From Micromonospora sp. HNM0581 (lineage in GTDB: Bacteria; Actinomycetota; Actinomycetes; Mycobacteriales; Micromonosporaceae): a stretch of 37,933 bases of DNA. Location of the stretch: contig NZ_JAASAD010000025.1 in assembly GCF_012726175.1 (NCBI RefSeq), positions 1-37,933 of the forward strand, in the 5' to 3' direction. A model generated the notes under the pieces. The model was not told the DNA's origin. It made no database searches and saw only the letters and a list, made by a program, of their open reading frames with translations. This document shows positions 31,350-37,933 of this stretch, piece by piece. How positions within the stretch are numbered: the stretch's first letter is position 1; the number at the start of each line of letters is the position of its first letter. A program made the translations under genes and the position numbers.

Positions 31350-32219
31350 ATGCCGACGCGGACCCCGGCCCTCACCGCGTGGACACCCGCCTTCGTCGCC
31401 GACGTCGTCGCCGCTGTCATCGAGCACGCCGCCGTTTACGGCCTGCACCAAGCGGCCCGGGACATCGCCCGCAGCCACGGTCTGTCGCCGGCGACGGTCG
31501 AGGAATGGGTCTCGCGTGCCCGAGCCGTGCAGGCCACGCCCGTGCCACTCGACCTCCTGGCCTGCCACACCTGCACGCGATCCATGATTCTCATCCAACT
31601 GCCCGGCTGCGGCAGGGCATACCTGTGCGCGCCGTCCTGCGGGCGCACACCAGTCCCGGCCGACGAGATCCGCGACGCCGTGGCCGCAGTGGTCCTGCAC
31701 CGCACCCCACACCTCGTTCCAACCGGCAAGACGACCCAGGCCGCCTCCTACGCGCTCGGCCCGATCCAACGCGTCACCGTCGGCGCGACCGGTACAGACC
31801 TGCACATCACCTGGAGGGCCGTCTCCCGGCAGATCACCGGCCCGATGATGGCCATGGCCCAGCGTCTGCACCTGGCCCAGCGCCACGCCGCCGGCAACAA
31901 GCCCGAGCGTGCCATCGACGTCCTGCACAGCGGGCTTCTGCACATCGACCCCACCAGCGGCAGGCTCGCCCTGGACACCGCGACCGCCCGTGCCGCCGCG
32001 CTACTGGCCACCCTCGCCGTCGTCCTGCACGAACACGGCCGCCAGGAACCGGCGCAGCAACTCCTCGCCCGGACCATCGCCGATCACCGCCGTGTCCATC
32101 CCCACCACCCCGCCATCGCGCGCATGACAGCCGTCCTATACCGCATGCACACCACAGCTACCGGCCCACCGGGTCATCCCACACACATCGCAACGTCCGC
32201 CACGCCCGGCACCAGCTAG
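31350..32219 (+). CDS. HTH/zinc-finger protein with TPR-like C-terminal region
   Basis: The start is ATG 31350 with GGAAGGAA upstream; the product is 289 aa. A helix-turn-helix at about residues 31-55 reads LHQAARDIARSHGLSPATVE. A cysteine cluster follows (LACHTCTRS, LPGCGRAYLCAPSCGRTP), probably a zinc site. The C-terminal third has paired helices (LAQRHAAGNKPERAIDVLHS, ATARAAALLATLAVVLHEHG, RQEPAQQLLARTIADHRR) like tetratricopeptide repeats. I do not know this exact family; a regulator or DNA-binding accessory protein of a mobile region is the best guess. The 285 bp before it contain nothing I can support. Confidence 0.65.
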   Translation: MPTRTPALTAWTPAFVADVVAAVIEHAAVYGLHQAARDIARSHGLSPATVEEWVSRARAVQATPVPLDLLACHTCTRSMILIQLPGCGRAYLCAPSCGRTPVPADEIRDAVAAVVLHRTPHLVPTGKTTQAASYALGPIQRVTVGATGTDLHITWRAVSRQITGPMMAMAQRLHLAQRHAAGNKPERAIDVLHSGLLHIDPTSGRLALDTATARAAALLATLAVVLHEHGRQEPAQQLLARTIADHRRVHPHHPAIARMTAVLYRMHTTATGPPGHPTHIATSATPGTS

Positions 32220-32421
32220 GCGCCCGCACCTGTCCACCACCACCGGGGCAGCTTGTCTGGGCGGACTCGCGCCGAGCAGCAACACCACCACCCGGAGACG
32301 GGATGACCGCTGTTCGGTCCGCAGCCAGCCCAGAACGGTCCGCGCCAGCGAGACCGGCTCCTCGAACGGCTCGGTGGTGGTGTCCCGCTTCAGCAGGCCC
32401 GGCTAGCTCAGGCCCTGTCGA

Positions 32422-32446
32422 AGGGGCACAGATCGCTGGTGCCCCT
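32422..32446. terminator. Candidate bidirectional terminator
   Basis: AGGGGCAC (32422-32429) and GTGCCCCT (32439-32446) form perfect 8-bp arms with a 9-nt loop. The hairpin sits between two convergent genes, 20 bp from the stop of the methyltransferase and 200 bp after the HTH gene. Confidence 0.5.
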
Positions 32447-32466
32447 CGGGCGTCCGCTGCCCGATT

Positions 32467-33291
32467 TCAGGGGCTGGCTGGAACGGCATCGTGATTTCGG
32501 CGCGGCGCCGTGTACAGCACGGTGACGTAATTGTCGGTCGCCGTCGCGCCGGGTTGGCGGGCGACCACCTCGGCAACGCCGTCGAGGAATGCCTCCCGCT
32601 GGTCAGTGCTTAACTCGCGTACGTTCGGGAAGGTCCCCCACAGCCCCCGCGCGCCGTGCGGGGTCAGCCGGTGCTCCCAGCGAATCATCTCGACCTCGAC
32701 GGGGCCGAACCAGTCACCTGCCCGCAGTTCCGCCGTGCGCTCGGCGACCCGCAGCGGCGCTGGCACACTGGCAGGGCCGCGCCCCTGCCCCGGTAGCCAT
32801 CGTCGGTACACCGCGTCCAGCTCCGCGCGCCAGGGCGGGCTACGGTCGGGATCACCGAAGACCGTCCACCACACCGCCAACCCTCCGCCCGGCCGCACCA
32901 GGCGGGCCAGCCGTCGCACCGCCGCGCCCGCGTTCAGCCAGTGGAAGGCGGTGGCGCAGACGGCCAGGTCGAAGGTGTCGTCGGGCAGCGGCACGGTGGT
33001 GAAGTCGCCCTCGACGACGGTCACGTCGTGGCCGGCCAGGTTCGTTCGCAGCCGGGCCGCCAGCCGGCCACCGAGTTCCACCGCCAGCACCGACGCACCG
33101 GAGTCCACGAGGGGACGGGTCACCTGACCGGTTCCAGGTCCGATCTCCAGGACGCGCGTACCCGGTCGCAGCCCGCACTCGGCAAGCACCTCGTACACAC
33201 GCGGTGGGTATCCCGGCCGAGCCGCCTGGTAATTGTCCGGGTCCTCGTCGAAGCTGCCCCGCCGGCTCAGCAACTGGTCGTCACCGCTCAC
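32467..33291 (-). CDS. Class I SAM-dependent methyltransferase
   Basis: I chose GTG 33291 (MSGDDQLLSRRGSFDED); the frame upstream overlaps the integrase and is shadow. The product is 274 aa. Motif I is VLEIGPGTGQVTRPLVDSGA near residues 45-64, motif II ends in VLAVELGGRLAARLR, and VVEGDFTTVPLPDDTFDLAV with CATAFHWLNAGAAV gives motifs for SAM binding and the methyltransferase-11/25 subfamily. The C-terminal part (RWEHRLTPHGARGLWGTFPN, REAFLDGVAEVV) is typical of small-molecule methyltransferases of this group. The substrate is unknown. It follows the second integrase gene by 83 bp on the same strand. Confidence 0.9.
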   Translation of the reverse strand: MSGDDQLLSRRGSFDEDPDNYQAARPGYPPRVYEVLAECGLRPGTRVLEIGPGTGQVTRPLVDSGASVLAVELGGRLAARLRTNLAGHDVTVVEGDFTTVPLPDDTFDLAVCATAFHWLNAGAAVRRLARLVRPGGGLAVWWTVFGDPDRSPPWRAELDAVYRRWLPGQGRGPASVPAPLRVAERTAELRAGDWFGPVEVEMIRWEHRLTPHGARGLWGTFPNVRELSTDQREAFLDGVAEVVARQPGATATDNYVTVLYTAPRRNHDAVPASP

Positions 33292-33374
33292 GTCGCGAGC
33301 GTATTCGGTCGGGCGCGACCGGGGCCGGCCCGACCGCACGCGGCCGTCCGCTGCCGCTTCGCCGAGAACGGGTT

Positions 33375-34835
33375 TCACCCTGCCTTGCGGCGTTTCTGGT
33401 TGATCTTCTTCGCGACAGCATCGGCGGCGTCCTGGTGCAGTTGTTTGGTGACGCTCTGGTAGGTGTCGCGGGTCAGGGTCGTGGTGGAGTGGCCGAGTTG
33501 CTCGGAGACGACCTTGATGTCGATGCCGGCGTCGAGGGCGATGGTGGCGGCACTGTGGCGCAGGTCGTGCAGCCGGATCGGGGGCATCCCGGCCTTGCGG
33601 ACGAGCTTGCGGAACCGTTGAGTGACGGCGTTGGGGTGCCACGGCTTCCCGTCCGGGCGGACGAAGAACAGGCCGGTGTCGGGCCATGTGTCGCCGGCGG
33701 CGAGTTGCCAGGCGGCCCGGCGGGCCTTGTAGGCGGTGAGGACTTTGGTCGTGTCCGTGTCGAGGGCGACGTCGCGGTTTCCGGCCCTGCTCTTCGGTGG
33801 TTTCTGCACGGCGGTGTAGCCGTGGGTGGCGATCTGGTTGTTGATGGTGGTCTCGCGGCGGTGCAGCCGCACCTCGCTGTCCCGCAGGCCGCACGCCTCG
33901 CCGCGGCGGGGACCGCGGTAGGCCATGTAGTGCCACATTGGGTGCAGGTCGGGGGCGTGAACGGCGGCGTAGTCGAGGAACTGCACGACTTGGGAGTCGG
34001 TCCAGACCATCACCGGTCCGGGGACCTCGCCGGTGGCCTTCCACCGTTGCACGCGTTCGTCCTCCCACACGATCGGCAGGGGCCGGTCGGCGGGGACCTG
34101 GACCAGGGCGGCGGGGTTGGCGCCGACGATGAGTTCGTCGGCGAGGGCGTCGTTGATCGCTTTGCGCAGACAGGCGCGGATGCGCTGGCGTGTGGTGGCA
34201 CCAGTGGGTCGCACGCCGGTGACGGACGCGCGGATGACTGGGTCGCTGCTCGCCTTCGCGGCGGCGATCTCGTCGTTGCGGCGCTCGATGGCGGCGATCA
34301 TGGCGCGGATGTGGGTGGCGCGCAGCTTGTCCAGCGGGATGTCGCCCAGGTGTGGGATCAAGTGGACCCGCGCGATCGATTCGTAGCCGCGCTGCGTGTT
34401 CGCGTCGATCGTGAGGTGTGTCAGCCAGCCGGTGAGGTACTCGGCGACGGTGGGCATGTCGGCGAGCGCACCGTCGCCGCGCAGCCGCTGGCGGATGCGG
34501 TCGACCTCGGGCAGGGGACGTTTGGCGCGTACGGCGGTTTGCAGCAGGTCGGCGATCTCGGTACGGCGGCGCCGGTCACCGTCGGCGAGGGCGAGCAGGT
34601 CGCGGGCGTGGTCGAGTTCGTCGGCGGCGGCACGCCGGGTGGGAAAGCTGGAGCGGCGTAGCTGCCGGCGCCCGCCGTCGGTGGTGGGTGGTAGTTCGAG
34701 CTGGTAGGCCCAATGGCCGTGGTCGGAGCTCCAGGCTCGGTTCGCGCGGCGTAGTTTCGGGCAGTCGTTTCCCAGTGGCTTGCCGGTGTCGGGGTGGCGG
34801 CAACCGCAGCGCTTGAAGATGCTTCCGTCTGGCAT
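33375..34835 (-). CDS. int: Second tyrosine integrase
   Basis: I chose ATG 34835 (MPDGSIFKRCGCRHP); the longer frame to 34919 adds a Pro-rich stretch without a good ribosome site. The product is 486 aa. The N-terminal arm has a cysteine cluster (KRCGCRHPDTGKPLGNDCPK). A core-binding domain (VAEYLTGWLTHL, TQRGYESIARVHLIPHLGDI) follows. The catalytic domain has Arg in YRGPRRGEACGLRD near residue 308, HDLRHSAATIAL near 420, LGHSTTTLTRDTY with Tyr near 457. All box residues are present, so it should be active. It differs strongly from the integrase at 11417-12796 and marks a second integrated element. No tRNA or att repeat is visible next to it. Confidence 0.93.
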   Translation of the reverse strand: MPDGSIFKRCGCRHPDTGKPLGNDCPKLRRANRAWSSDHGHWAYQLELPPTTDGGRRQLRRSSFPTRRAAADELDHARDLLALADGDRRRRTEIADLLQTAVRAKRPLPEVDRIRQRLRGDGALADMPTVAEYLTGWLTHLTIDANTQRGYESIARVHLIPHLGDIPLDKLRATHIRAMIAAIERRNDEIAAAKASSDPVIRASVTGVRPTGATTRQRIRACLRKAINDALADELIVGANPAALVQVPADRPLPIVWEDERVQRWKATGEVPGPVMVWTDSQVVQFLDYAAVHAPDLHPMWHYMAYRGPRRGEACGLRDSEVRLHRRETTINNQIATHGYTAVQKPPKSRAGNRDVALDTDTTKVLTAYKARRAAWQLAAGDTWPDTGLFFVRPDGKPWHPNAVTQRFRKLVRKAGMPPIRLHDLRHSAATIALDAGIDIKVVSEQLGHSTTTLTRDTYQSVTKQLHQDAADAVAKKINQKRRKAG

Positions 34836-35049
34836 CGGAGGTGGTGCTCCCGTTCGTCTGGGTGATGGGGCATCGGTTTGGTCGATCGACATCCACGCGT
34901 GACCGGCGGCCACGATCAAGTCGCCGCGGTTCCAGGTCCGGTGGGTGGTCCATCCGCTGGGGCCGGTGACCGGCGAAAGTCAGATGCGCCCTGCTGCGGA
35001 GTCTGGGATCCTGTCCGGTTCGCGTGAGATCGGGCATGGAGGACGGCCA

Positions 35050-36438
35050 ATGGTGGCGACAGATGACGTGGCGAGGGGCCGAGTGCGGCGCCCACAGCTG
35101 CACGCGGCAGTGGGCCAGTTGATGGCGGCGGTGCTCGGCGACTTGGCCGCTCGCGACGGCGTGCCGGTGTTCGCGACCGTTCCCGACTTCGGCGAGTGGC
35201 ACCGCCACGGACAGGAGTCGTTCGTCGCGATCCGCCGCGGCGCCTGGCAGATGCCGGCTCGGGTCACCGACTACCGGTTCTTGGACACCTTCGCCGAGAT
35301 CGGGGCGGTGCGGGCCGTCGTGGCCGCCGATGAGGTGCTGCGCGAGCGGGTGGATTGCCTCGTCGGCGTGGAGTTCGCCCTCACGCTCCGGCAACTGGGG
35401 TGGACGCTGGTTAAGCACGTCCTCGAACCCATGGTTGCCGCCGTCGGGGGTTACCGGTTCGACCAGGAGGCATTCGACGCCGCGTACAGCAGGTTGGAGG
35501 ACGGTCTGCTGGCCACGCGGGCGCGGCTGGTCGAGGTGGTCCCGCTCAACGCCTTCACCCCCACCGCGGGCATCGAGGCGGTCACGTTGCCGGACGGCCT
35601 GGTGCTGCAAGCGATGAGCGACCGGCAGATGAGCGCCGCGATCGGCTACCTCGCGGTGCCGATCGCCTTCGCGGGCGGCCCGAACTCGGTGACCGTGTCG
35701 CGGTTCCACCAGTGGGCCCTCACCCGCTGCACCTCGTACCCGGTGTGCTCAGCCATGGACGTACCCGCCCAACCGACGGCGCCGGATTCAGGCGCGCTGG
35801 TCGAGCCAGCCAGCCGTCTCGTGGCTGCGCTTCGGCTGGTGTGCGGCGGGTCCGTCACCGCGACTCGGGCGATCAGCTGCCCACCGGACGACGACTTTCC
35901 CCAGGGACTGGGGCCGACGGCGTCACTGTCGGCGCTGCCCGCCTTCGACGAGGAGCGACCGACAATCCTTGGGCGAGAGCAGGTTGAGGCGGTGCGCGAG
36001 GTGTACGACCTCCTCGCGCATCCCGCGGTCTGGGCGAACCGGGGTCTGCAAACCGCGCTGCGCCGGCTGGTCCTGGCCGGGGCCGACCGGGTGCCGACCG
36101 ACCGGCTCATCGACCTGATCGTCTGCGCCGAAGTGTTGTTCATCAAACTGCCAGGCCTGCCAGCGGATCGTTGGAAGCAGGACAAGGTCGTTGCCGGAGC
36201 GACCGCGCTCTTGGCGGACGACCCTGTCCTGCAGGCGCCGCCCGAGCGGCTCGAGGCACTCCTGCGTCTGGGATACCGGCTCCGCAACGACGAGATGCAC
36301 GGCGACGACCCGAGCAGGTGGGAACTGCATACGCTGACCGGTCAGCCGACAGAGGACCTGTCAGCCGTCGTGGATGACATCGAGCGGGTGTTGTGCCGCG
36401 CCCTGGTCGGGCTCCTCTCCGGCGTCGTCGAGCAGTAG
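35050..36438 (+). CDS. ApeA-like HEPN-domain protein
   Basis: I chose ATG 35050 (MVATDDVARGRV) with GGAGG 7 nt before it; the frame is open from 34945. The product is 462 aa. The first 300 residues are not recognised (VLGDLAARDGVPVFATVPDF, LGWTLVKHVLEPMVAAVGGY). The C-terminal 150 match the ApeA-like HEPN pattern: ALRRLVLAGADRVPTDRLID, LIVCAEVLFIKLPG and YRLRNDEMHGDD with the R-x4-H catalytic pair at Arg412 and His417. HEPN proteins are usually RNases used in phage defence or toxin-antitoxin systems. It lies between the integrase and excisionase-like genes, the usual place for element cargo, and no antitoxin gene is adjacent. Confidence 0.72.
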   Translation: MVATDDVARGRVRRPQLHAAVGQLMAAVLGDLAARDGVPVFATVPDFGEWHRHGQESFVAIRRGAWQMPARVTDYRFLDTFAEIGAVRAVVAADEVLRERVDCLVGVEFALTLRQLGWTLVKHVLEPMVAAVGGYRFDQEAFDAAYSRLEDGLLATRARLVEVVPLNAFTPTAGIEAVTLPDGLVLQAMSDRQMSAAIGYLAVPIAFAGGPNSVTVSRFHQWALTRCTSYPVCSAMDVPAQPTAPDSGALVEPASRLVAALRLVCGGSVTATRAISCPPDDDFPQGLGPTASLSALPAFDEERPTILGREQVEAVREVYDLLAHPAVWANRGLQTALRRLVLAGADRVPTDRLIDLIVCAEVLFIKLPGLPADRWKQDKVVAGATALLADDPVLQAPPERLEALLRLGYRLRNDEMHGDDPSRWELHTLTGQPTEDLSAVVDDIERVLCRALVGLLSGVVEQ

Positions 36439-36448
36439 TCGGCGCGAC

Positions 36449-36483
36449 TGCACCGGCACGGCGTACGGAGCCGTGCCGGTGCA
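36449..36483. terminator. Strong bidirectional terminator hairpin
   Basis: TGCACCGGCACGGC (36449-36462) and GCCGTGCCGGTGCA (36470-36483) form a perfect 14-bp stem with a 7-nt loop. It lies between the convergent HEPN gene (stop 36438) and the HTH gene (stop 36506), 11 and 23 bp from the stops. Confidence 0.75.
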
Positions 36484-36505
36484 CAGGCGTACTGCCCGGG
36501 CGGGG

Positions 36506-36874
36506 TCACGGCGGAGGGCTGCAGCTCGTGGTGTCCCTGTCCGCGCCCGAATGCCCGCCGTCCTCGTCGGCACCCGCTCTGTCGGGGCCATCAGCCGTGG
36601 ATACCGGTGGGGACCCGAGGTGCAGTTTCCGCAGGATCGGGGCGGTCGGCACGCGGTAGTACGCGCCGGCCCGGAACAGGGGCACCGGGAAGGCGTCGCG
36701 GGCGGCCAGCTTGTAGGCCGCCGAGCGGGAGATGCCGAGGATGGCGGCGGCGGTGGCGAGGTCCGTTGTCGCCCCGAGCGCCAGGATGCGCTCGGTGGTC
36801 CAGGTGCAGGGAGCGCCGTCGCTGCCTGGGTCGGCGGCGGGGGCGGGGTTGCGGGTTCGTCGTGCTGACCGCAT
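36506..36874 (-). CDS. Excisionase-like HTH protein of the second element
   Basis: I chose ATG 36874 (MRSARRTRNPAPAAD) with AGGAG 9 nt upstream; the longer frame to 37072 is composition noise. The product is 122 aa. Residues 28-90 form a MerR/AlpA-like HTH: WTTERILALGATTDLATAAA, then ILGISRSAAYKLAARDAFPV and AGAYYRVPTAPILRKLHL. The flanks are Pro/Gly/Asp-rich. Such proteins pair with tyrosine integrases as directionality factors. It is on the integrase strand, about 1.7 kb upstream, with the HEPN gene inserted between in the opposite direction. Confidence 0.75.
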   Translation of the reverse strand: MRSARRTRNPAPAADPGSDGAPCTWTTERILALGATTDLATAAAILGISRSAAYKLAARDAFPVPLFRAGAYYRVPTAPILRKLHLGSPPVSTADGPDRAGADEDGGHSGADRDTTSCSPPP

Positions 36875-37237
36875 GGGCTTGGCTCCTACTCGGAGAATCG
36901 CGGTCCCCAGTTGCAGGGGTGGGGTTTCGGGTTTCAGATGAGGGCTCGCTCTCCGCAGGCGCCAGCCATCGGAATGGCGTTGCGCTTTCAAAGGTGAGGC
37001 TGTGGAGGCACGCGGCAGCCCCAGACCGGGGTCGGTGGCGTGGCCTGGGTCGAGGCCCATGAGCCACTCCACAAACGGCGGCGCGAGGACGGGTTGCCGT
37101 GCCGGCCGGCCTGCGTGGTTTCCGGCGCGGACCGGCTGAGCAGCAGCTCCCAGCGGGCGTCCGCGGGCTTGGCGCTTTCATCGTGACGCACCCACCCGCT
37201 ACGTTGCTCTCCGGTGGACGCGGAGGGGAGGCGAACC
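36875..37237. other. Divergent intergenic region, no gene seen
   Basis: These 363 bp separate the minus-strand excisionase-like gene from the plus-strand restriction-protein fragment. I found no tRNA, no clear inverted repeat and no supported frame. Promoters for both genes must lie here. GC content falls toward the right, where the next gene begins. Confidence 0.4.
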
Positions 37238-37717
37238 GTGACCATGGCTGATGGTCCGCCGAAGGCGTGGCTGATGCTGGCTGTCGGTACGGATCGACAG
37301 CATGGTGGCAATGACGGCTACGACGACGACCCCGACGTTCACTACAGCTGGGACGACACCGTTCCGAACGCCCGGACCGTAGCTATCGGCGATCGGATCG
37401 TCCTCTGGGACAAGGAAGCGGTCATTGGCGCCTCCGTAATCGAGGAGATCGAGACGGGCTGGGCGGAGAAGATTCTCTACCGGTGCCCTTACTGCAACGG
37501 CGCGAACATCAAGAGACGCAAACGTGAATCGCCCCGCTTCAGGTGTTTCCCGTGCTCTGACACCTTCGACGTCGCTTCGACGCGCGTTGAACGTGTTGAA
37601 ACCTTTAGGTCGCGTCATGACGCCAACTGGGTAGATCTCGGACGCTGCCTCGACGGACGAACCCTGGTACGTATTCAGCTTGAGGTGAGTCCCCGGCCGG
37701 TTGTCCACTCTGGTTGA
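37238..37717 (+). pseudogene. N-terminal part of an HNH-type restriction protein, 3' truncated
   Basis: The start is GTG 37238, 6 nt after GGGAGG, or ATG 37244; the product is 159 aa. The first 145 residues match the sensor-like N-terminal domain of a family of actinobacterial HNH endonucleases: WLMLAVGTDRQHGGNDGYDD, YSWDDTVPNARTVAIGDRIV, LWDKEAVIGASVIEEIETG, a zinc ribbon (YRCPYCNGANIKRRK, FRCFPCSDTFD) and TFRSRHDANWVDLGRCLDG. In complete members an HNH nuclease domain follows. Here the similarity ends at about 37690 (EVSP), seven odd residues and a stop follow, and an IS66-type transposase starts 20 bp later. The gene is most likely interrupted by that element. Confidence 0.65.
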
Positions 37718-37737
37718 TCGGCTGGCATGATCACGAG

Positions 37738-37933
37738 GTGTCGTCCGTTCCGCAGGTCCCGCCCTCGTACGAGGATCTGGTCGCGATGCTGGTTGAGCTG
37801 CGGGAACGGGTTGATCGACTGGAAGCGGAGAACACTGAGCTGAAACGCCGGTTGGGGTTGAACTCCTCGAACTCGTCGAAGCCTCCCTCGTCGGACGGTC
37901 TCAGTCGCCCAGCCCGGCAGCCGGGCAAGGGCA
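37738..37933 (+). mobile_element. 5' end of an IS66-type transposase gene
   Basis: The frame opens at GTG 37738 and runs off the right edge; 65 residues are visible. It begins MSSVPQVPPSYEDLVAMLVE, has a leucine-zipper-like helix (LRERVDRLEAENTELKRRLG) and then LNSSNSSKPPSSDGLSRP, the N-terminal signature of single-gene IS66-family transposases. The left terminal repeat should lie between about 37690 and 37737, but without the right end I cannot define it. Confidence 0.88.

Noticed and set aside
32394..32440. tRNA-like TAGCTCAG motif near the second integrase
   Set aside because: No acceptor, anticodon or T-arm pairing can be built around it; it lies beside an ordinary hairpin.
33292..34068. 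N-terminal extension of the methyltransferase frame
   Set aside because: It overlaps the integrase gene in another frame and is dominated by Arg, Pro and His; GTG 33291 gives a normal methyltransferase length.
1..37933. CRISPR arrays, rRNA genes and riboswitches
   Set aside because: No regularly spaced repeats, no rRNA-like stretch and no recognisable riboswitch core were found on either strand.

Overview
The window is high-GC DNA with GTG/TTG starts, GTGA stop-start overlaps and actinobacterial gene families. An actinomycete is certain in practice; a Micromonospora-like genus is my best guess, not shown. It is an accessory region: two site-specific integration modules flank a ribosomal-peptide (RiPP) gene cluster and a small catabolic operon, with mobile debris at both edges.

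Layout. (1) 1-1411: AT-richer, foreign-looking DNA with the tail of an unidentified gene, a 5'-truncated SLATT/DUF4231 membrane protein and an intact small membrane protein. (2) 1412-2072: non-coding, with a 150-bp nested inverted repeat and a second GC-rich hairpin. (3) 4371-2073 (minus): HTH/TPR regulator, RimJ/RimL-type acetyltransferase and a small unknown protein. (4) 4969-13094: core of an actinomycete integrative and conjugative element (AICE, pSAM2 type). It runs small protein, DivIVA-like protein, GntR repressor, Pra-like activator, Zn-ribbon membrane protein, FtsK/TraSA translocase, DUF2637 membrane protein, RepSA-type initiator, excisionase, tyrosine integrase, then tRNA-Arg(CCU) as attachment site. 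Three TTGACAAGTCAA-like boxes mark the likely GntR operators.

(5) 13438-14289: abortive-infection family protein beside the tRNA. (6) 21026-14475 (minus): class I lanthipeptide cluster of the FxLD type. Gene order is isoaspartyl-type methyltransferase, 51-aa precursor, hairpin, full-length LanB, LanC, stand-alone thiopeptide-type (SpaB_C) protein, NUDIX hydrolase. A divergent XRE/TPR regulator (21563-22948) and a convergent S9 peptidase (24760-22955) flank it. No dedicated exporter is visible.

(7) 25002-31064: a paralogous XRE/TPR regulator plus creatininase-family enzyme (minus) diverge from an operon of APC permease, acetamidase/formamidase, GPP34 protein and acetyltransferase. The upstream regions of both XRE paralogues carry the same inverted repeat, ATGCGGAC-(9 or 10)-GTCCGCAT, which suggests the two loci are controlled together. 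(8) 31350-33291: HTH/zinc-finger/TPR-like protein and a SAM methyltransferase, converging on a hairpin. (9) 33375-36874: second tyrosine integrase, an ApeA-like HEPN protein and an excisionase-like HTH gene. (10) 37238-37933: N-terminal part of an HNH-type restriction protein, apparently interrupted by an IS66-type transposase that leaves the window.

The most interesting system is the FxLD lanthipeptide locus. The precursor has one proline, between the FxLD leader box and the Cys/Ser/Thr-rich tail. This makes the neighbouring S9 (prolyl-oligopeptidase superfamily) enzyme a testable leader-peptidase candidate. All functions are inferred from sequence motifs and remembered family features; no database search was run.
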